NCBI GenBank assembly: GCA_036571765.1
Contig: BROE01000024.1
Location: 1,105,189-1,169,188 of the forward strand
Length of the DNA stretch: 64,000 bases
Source: Plecoglossus altivelis
Taxonomy: Eukaryota > Chordata > Actinopteri > Osmeriformes > Plecoglossidae
Reading direction: 5' to 3'
The notes under the pieces are model-generated. The model had not been told where the DNA came from. It was given only the letters and a program-made list of their open reading frames with translations, and ran no database searches. Shown piece after piece: positions 57,961-64,000 of the stretch. Every line of letters starts with the position of its first letter. Positions within the stretch are counted from its first letter, which is position 1. The position numbers were made by a program, and so were the translations under genes.

Positions 57961-60433
57961 TCACCCCTTTAACGGTTGAAAATGGATGTATCACAGCCCA
58001 TTGTTGAATATGACCGTCCAACAGAGGCTAATAATGCTAACGACTTAGTTAACAAGCAAAAACTGACTACTGTTTTCAAAAGTCATTGTAGTAATAATAT
58101 TAGCGTACATCATATGCTACATTAAATATCACAATGGTGTTTTATCACAATGTTAAGTTTGCTAAATGTTCAGAAATGTTAAGTTTTGCATTTGTTGATG
58201 CTTGGAACTCTCTATTGTGATAACATTTCGAGCAGAATGTTTGTCGTCTCTACTATGTGGCTATGTGTCACATCCAATTGCCCTAAGGTGAGATAATGAT
58301 ATTTATAATAAATAGTAATTAGGCTAAAATGTTTTCTCCATCAAATTGTAGGATATGTATTTACGGCTATTGTTATTGCTTGGTATATATGGTAGCGGAA
58401 ATGGCCCCACTGACCGAGATTGTAGTGGAAGTATATTATCACCTCCCTGTGCATGTAGCCCATTGACAAGAGTCTTGTGTACAACTGGATCGTGATGTTA
58501 CGCATGAAGCCGTTCTCACGAAGTAGCAATAGATACTGATACAATAGTGTCAAGCGTGGTTTCAAATTGGCAAAAAACTAGTGATGGGGGAAACAAAGCT
58601 TTCCAAAGCAACAAGCTATTTAAAAAAAAAATTTGCCCAAAAAGTATTGCTGTTTCATTGCGTTCAATACATTGTCTTCATAGGGACACCTGCTGGTCAG
58701 TTTATGGTATGGCGACTGTATTGAAAGATTGAGGAAATCGATGACGTAAGCCCTCGAGACGTTCGTATTTAAATCGTCATCAGTTTGATAAATGAAAGTT
58801 ATGTGACAAATGGTTTGATGTGCAAGTGTCAAAAATGTGTTATCATATATATTTTTGTATAATAAGCCACATAACATATTTACTACTTTACATCCACAAC
58901 ATTTATTTTTAGGTTCTGATAGTATTTCTCACACGTTTCAATTAATTAAGTATGGCCTTGTGGTAAGAACGCTAGCCCTTCAGTCTACGAATGACCGAAA
59001 TGTCTGACGTAGTTTTAGTGGAAGTATAAGTTAAATGCACACGTTCTTATTTGATCATGTAAATTAACGGCAAAGGTTTTGGAACATGAAAGTTTGCGCA
59101 AGTTCAATCAGGCAAGGCCGATCCCTACTCTCCGGAACATATTTCTTTATCTCGCTCCATCGCTAGAAACGCCCTACTTACCTTTGTAGTTTGCCCATGC
59201 AATCAAGTGCGCGACAAACTGTTTTCTTTGGAGTTCCGTTGCATTACTCGATAGTGCGACCTACGTTTCGGAGGTGGCCATGTTCGAGGAGGCCGCTATC
59301 GTAGCTATCGTCGTCGTAGCTATCCTCACTGCTCGTCAGGGTCTGATTAATGAAAGCTTATTGACCAAGTATTTAATCGTCTCCGTATGTTAAGCATGGG
59401 TAAGTAACACCGACTTTGAACGCGTTCCCGTCTCAACCACGCACAAAAACCTCCGTCTTGCAGACAGTTGGCGTCTTTTTCACCTCAAATTGAAGAGTGA
59501 CACATGACACGTTACTATTTAAATGTAAAGCATACGGTCAGGAATATGGAAGGCCTTCAGTTCCAAAACAATGTTCGTGTATAAATGTACAATTTGATTG
59601 TGCACAGACATAAAAAATGAATGTTTACAAACATCCATTTTTATTATCTGAGCACTTAAATTTTTTACATCCGTCCCAGCCAGTTGTATCAAGGCATCTG
59701 TGAATGTCCACATATAGATGTAAACAATTAACATAGTCCTACTGTGATCATGTGGGCTCTTACTTAGCTATTATGAAGAATTGGAGACAGTCCATTTGTG
59801 TTAGGGAGAGCAACTTGTGCGGTTTATCCTATCATACTCCAGTCTGGTAGGTGGCGGTTATGCACCCATACCTTGTTTGCTAAAAACCATTAAAAGAACT
59901 GTTGGAGTATGTGATTTTACTCCGTTACGTGTTCACGCATCGAGAGTGGTAAGATGGATCACCAGGATTCAGTATAGTTAAGTTTAATTAAGTTTATTCC
60001 CTAACAGTACAATTCTAATGCAGATATCTGGGTCGCTCCAAGGTTCCTAACAGCACACAACTACGTGCGTCTTATGCTTGGCACAGCAAAGAACGACACC
60101 TTTCCTTGGGAGACCCACAGTAATATATAGATAACATCATGCACTAATTGGGACAGGAGCACCTCTGCCTTTGGTGGTTTCCGCTCCTGGTACGAGGGCC
60201 GTCTTATCTCCTTATGCGGTGGATAGGACCCTCTTTGTTGCCTCTCTCTCCCAGGTATTTGTTTTAACTCTGCACAGAAAGAAGATAACATTCCCTACTC
60301 CCCACATCCCGAGATGAGACAGTGGCATACATCATACTGTTCATTATATGTGGACTGTTGACTCCCTCTTGATTCCCACAGTGTGTTACCTTTCTTGCAT
60401 GATGGAAAAGTACTGTCTGTCTGCCTTACAAAT
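57961..60433. other. Intergenic sequence, no gene recognised
   Basis: tggccttgtggtaagaacgc at 58952 is tRNA A-box-like but has no B box. At 58577 agtgatgggggaaacaaagc resembles a fish hAT-type MITE end. CG-rich words near 59260-59320 (cgaggaggccgctatcgtag, tcgtcgtag) stand out but no gene follows. Confidence 0.4.
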
Positions 60434-60622
60434 CTTATAGGTCAGCACAAGCAAATCATTGTATCCTTCATTGTTAACATAAGTAAAATCATATGGGTTA
60501 GCAAGTGAACCATTATATTCTTCATTATGTAATATCATATATTTCCGCATAAGTGAATCATTATATTCTTCATTAGTAAATCATATAGGTTAGCATAAGT
60601 GAATCATTATATCCTTCAGAAC
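60434..60622 (+). repeat. Four-copy diverged tandem repeat, unit about 47 bases
   Basis: The core gcataagtgaatcattatat then tcttcatt is repeated four times, separated by aatcatat-like joints. It could be part of an LTR or other regulatory repeat; the parent is not recognised. Confidence 0.75.
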
Positions 60623-60928
60623 CAAAGAAGGTTGTGTGTGACCCCTACAGGGTTTCAAATTGAACAGTGTCTGTGCTGTTGCACTGGGCCCATTTAACGT
60701 CAGATGTGGTGTTGGGACGTTCCCGATCTGGTGTGGTACCTCGGTTGCCGGTGAAAGGAGTCAACCATTATCTTATCCCTGTTTTCCAGCTTGTTTCCTA
60801 TCAAAGGCACAGTCTCGCTAGCTGGGAGACGTGGTAGACTTGCCCGACTCGATTTTTGAACCAGCACTAAAAAATGTGGAATGCACAGTCGCACCCCTGT
60901 TGCACAACGCTCAATTGTCGGTCACCCC

Positions 60929-61275
60929 GGGAAGTCGTGGCCTAATGGGAAGTCGTGGCCTAATGGTTAGGGAGTTGGGCTTGTAACCCTCAAGTTGCTG
61001 GTTCGATTCTTGCACTGGCAGTAATTGAAGGTGGGGATTGTGAATAAACAGCGCTCTCTCTGCCTTCGATACCATGACTGAGGTGCCCTTGAGCAAGGCA
61101 CCGAACCCCCAATTGCTCCCCGGGCGCTGGAGCAATAGCTGCCCACTGCTCCGGGTGTATGTTCACTGTGTGTGTGCGGTTGCCCACTATTCACTACTGT
61201 GTGTGCACTTGGATGGGTTAAATGCAGAGGTAAAATTTCGAGTATGGGTAACCATACTTGACAATACGTCACTTC
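60929..61275 (+). mobile_element. tRNA-derived SINE with duplicated 5' end
   Basis: A box gtggcctaatggttaggg, B box ggttcgattct, then the body with ctgaggtgcccttgagcaag and caccgaacccccaattgctc, ending near agtatgggtaaccatacttg. This is a common fish SINE body. The first 18 bases are present twice (60929-60946, 60947-60964). Confidence 0.85.
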
Positions 61276-61372
61276 ACTTCAAAAGCTGATTGAGTGGCAA
61301 AAAGAAGCTTTCGCAAGTGTTTTGATGCAGTTGTCTCCTCTAAGGAAATATAACACAGCGACTCTTCGTACT

Positions 61373-62210
61373 TCGTAGAACCAGGTGTTTTAATGCATAA
61401 ATGGGCAACGCAATGACCTTGCTTGGTGGCACTTAGGAAAAACTAAGCCATACAACAGAACCCTCCGACATTTTTTCTGGACGGGTTTTAAATTTGCTAT
61501 TGTATAGTATTGTAAGACGTGTCATGTGTTACTCGCGGAAAATGAATCACAACCTGTTCCTCGTGTGCCACTTCATCCGATTTCTGTGGTCAGGGAACTA
61601 TTTGAATGAGTGATCCTTGATTGTGTTGGTCCACTACCAAAAACGCCCACCATGCAGTCTGCTTAAGGTGTTGAAAGAGCGTGTTCTGTCTGTTTCGCCC
61701 AGTAGAGTGCATAAAAACGTGTTGGATTTTGTCAGTCAGATGCGGGAAAGGCTGCATGCAGGCTAGCTAAAGAGTCACTTGCCTCTACACTATAAAACAA
61801 GAAGGTGCGGTATGACAAAAGGCTGTTGTTTTCTGCTAGGTTAGCAAGTGCTTGCTTTACTGCCAGTTCCTGGCTCATTGCTTTCTGCCAGTTTTGCTGG
61901 TCCATATTTGGTAGAGAAAAAGTTCAGTGACACCAACTATGTCATAAAACCCCCTGTAGACCCCTCGTAGACGCTCCTCATGCATGTGCCATATCAACAT
62001 GCTTGAAGGCTTATCATGTGTGAGACTCCCCCAGTAGTTGTTCCAGTAAGTCAGACCAATGGAAGGATGGAAGGTAGGGATGATCATTTGAAGTTGCGTA
62101 ACACTTTGCAGCAGTTTGAACGCCTTTGTAACCCAAAAATGCTGCAGAAGCTACCCTCGATTAAGGAATATCTGGAGGAATCAGATTGCGGAGATCTGAG
62201 ACATTAGTGA
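61373..62210 (+). mobile_element. Ty3/gypsy retrotransposon pol relic
   Basis: Interrupted frames read HLGKTK and RTLRHFFW, then CKTCHV (integrase zinc-finger H2C2), DCVGPLPKTPTM (integrase core start), VLDFVSQMRERLHAG, and LLPVPGSLLSARFAGPYLVE with NYVIKTP and CHINML (integrase C-terminal part). The core with the catalytic residues is missing and stops are many, so this is inactive. No LTR was recognised. Confidence 0.75.
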
Positions 62211-62252
62211 TAGTTAGTAAGATAATGAGATAATGAGACATTTAGATAGTTT

Positions 62253-62425
62253 TGTCTGAGTTCAATCAAGCAAATACAAAGTCTTTCTGATTCATGTGCA
62301 GCATGCACATTTCAGAGCCAAAAAGAGTACAGGTTAAAAATAATTACCTGCTTCATTTTTAGGTTGAAGGTGAGGCTTTTGGACCCTTAGGACTGGATCA
62401 ATTGCAGAATATGGAGTGCACAAGG
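62253..62425 (-). mobile_element. MITE copy 3, incomplete
   Basis: Shares tctgattcatgtgcagca, gcacatttcag and the end aattgcagaatatgg with gcacaagg with copy 2, in the same orientation. The left terminus is lost. Confidence 0.65.
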
Positions 62426-64000
62426 TTTATTATTATTTCATTATCTAATTAGGATGAACTAATTCAGCCCTCCGAACAGCTCAGCAAATAACATAACAAA
62501 TAAGATGAGCCATGCCTTTGGAAAAAAACAAATATAATTATTCCTGTAAAATTAAATTAATTTACAACAACATTTAGCCCTCCCCAAACTGATCTGCAGA
62601 ACATATCCCAAGTTCCATGTTGCTTTTGAAGACATAAGTCTGGCCCACAGGTAGGTATAGCACCAATCTGCAGGCCAACACCTGCAAACCTAGAAGTCTG
62701 GCCAGTCTTCTGGCAAGAGAAAGGCAAGCTCCAGAGCTTGCAAGGTCTTGTACTGGATTAAGATTTGACGATTGCCGTTGTCTGTGATGGTCCTTTATCA
62801 CCTGACCTGTGGTTTAATTGTATATTTTCTGTTTGTATAGCATCAACACAGAAAATGGAAATTGACCAATTGAATTGACCCTCTTGTCTGTTTCTTTGTA
62901 AGAACCTTCTATCAAATAAATACATGTTTATCCTTATTTCCATGGCTTGTTACTTCTTGAGGTTTCTAAGTATCAATCTTATCTTAAAATGAACCATACA
63001 GTTATATCCACTGCAACAATAGGACAAAGGAACATCAAAGGCAAGAGGCGATTCCAGGTTTTAAAACTGCTCAAAATTAATACTTAATCTTGAAACGTAA
63101 ATTGAATCATCAGAGTAAATCAAACTATGATAGAACATACAACTCTGACATCACTTTAAAATGTTCTAAGAACATTGAGTGTTTTTTACATTAATCCTGC
63201 ATAGCGGTCACTACAGTGGTCAGCTCTTTGAAAGAAATGCAAGTTTCTAGGGTGATCCGTGAAGCATGAGCTGTTAGAATGCTCACTACTGCCCCCTCCA
63301 TGGAGGTTAATTCAGTGGTTAGTCGAAACTACAAGTAAACCTCAGGTGAATCCAAGATGGACAACAGACAGGCCCAACTCAACCACTGCTGGAATATCCT
63401 GCCAATCTCTTTCTATTCCGAGAGAACCCCAGAGGATTTTTTTTAATATTAGGATATGCATGAACATATAAGGAACCATATTATTCTTTTAGTTTAGATT
63501 TTTATTTCAAAGTACTAATTTACAATTAACCATATGTCCAATGTAGTGGACGTCCTGCATCCAACACAAAACATGTGGTTGATTCACCTTTTATAAAGAC
63601 TATCTTAGTTGAAATTCATAGTATTTTCGGTATATTTAAAAATTTTACATTTTTACCTTGATACAATATCATCTAACATATTCTGCAAAGTTTTGGGAGA
63701 ATTACAAATTACAATCAACCCTGGATCCATAGCCCTTCAAATCGCATGGTGCCATTCGATTCTACACAGACCAAACACATCAAGTCAAAATGAATAGTAA
63801 CTGGTTAGATTCCAAGCCAAAGCCCATGGTATCCATGGATGAAAACGGACATCACACTTTTCAAACCTTACCCACACAAGTCCAATGACTATAACCTTTG
63901 TGTAGACCCATACAATAGCAGTTTTCAGACAGACGAGACTGTTCTCCTCCTGGTAACATTTAAAACTACAGACACAGAAATGGCATGTCCTACAGAATGC
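62426..64000. other. Intergenic sequence, no gene recognised
   Basis: AT-rich with short open frames only. No domain or named repeat. Confidence 0.45.

Noticed and set aside
58952..59005. tRNA gene or SINE from the A-box-like tggccttgtggtaagaacgc
   Set aside because: No B box follows and no cloverleaf can be drawn.
60434..60622. CRISPR-like array
   Set aside because: Units are diverged, joints are short and AT-rich, and the genome is eukaryotic.
61373..62210. Endogenous retrovirus
   Set aside because: The integrase wording is that of fish Ty3/gypsy elements and no envelope or LTR is seen.

Overview
This is a piece of a ray-finned (teleost) fish nuclear genome. The evidence is two intron-containing vertebrate genes with GT-AG splice sites, CA/GA microsatellites, and a dense set of typical fish transposons: Rex3 (RTE-type) LINEs with GATG tails, several Tc1-like elements, hAT elements, tRNA-derived SINEs and a Ty3/gypsy remnant. 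There is no prokaryotic gene organisation, and no operon or CRISPR array. The species cannot be fixed from the sequence alone.

Region 1 (about 1-18.9 kb) is the minus-strand gene rsu1 (Ras suppressor protein 1, a leucine-rich-repeat adaptor of the ILK-PINCH-parvin adhesion complex). Seven coding exons in perfect phase (18503 down to 2052) give 243 codons plus 2 nt. The last exon (about 34 residues by comparison with the human protein) lies off the left edge. Its introns hold a decayed Tc1 element (151-1235), a SINE (about 7.1-7.3 kb), a nested transposon stack (7755-10402: a Tc1-like element split by a LINE-type tail and by an internally deleted ZBED-type hAT) and microsatellites.

Region 2 (about 19-31 kb) is a transposon-rich gap. 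It holds an orphan voltage-gated sodium channel exon (22236-22409, domain II S2-S4, 58 codons) with no GT donor, a two-exon orphan THAP zinc-finger domain (22807-23155), a damaged Rex3 LINE (23384-26145) placed in the C-terminal end of a GTF2IRD2-like hAT relic (26146-27370), a TTAA-flanked MITE, and a 760-bp inverted-repeat element that carries a telomere-like palindrome.

Region 3 (about 31-52 kb) is mostly unannotatable. It holds a small LINE C-terminal relic (38.1 kb), a CpG-dense patch followed by a 22-G run (42.1-42.5 kb; a candidate csrnp1 first exon), a second, 5'-truncated Rex3 copy on the minus strand (46439-48303) containing a 363-base N gap, and a Tc1-like element with intact ends (49929-51148) whose transposase has D-x36-E spacing.

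Region 4 (52-56.8 kb) is csrnp1 (cysteine/serine-rich nuclear protein 1) on the plus strand: four coding exons, 609 residues, complete, with a likely 2-kb 3' UTR. The right end (57-64 kb) holds a 4-copy tandem repeat, a tRNA-derived SINE, a decayed Ty3/gypsy pol fragment and a third MITE copy. The two host genes do not visibly work together; rsu1 acts at integrin adhesions and csrnp1 is a nuclear transcription regulator. The sodium channel exon fits a location near csrnp1, because the SCN5A/10A/11A cluster is near CSRNP1 in human.
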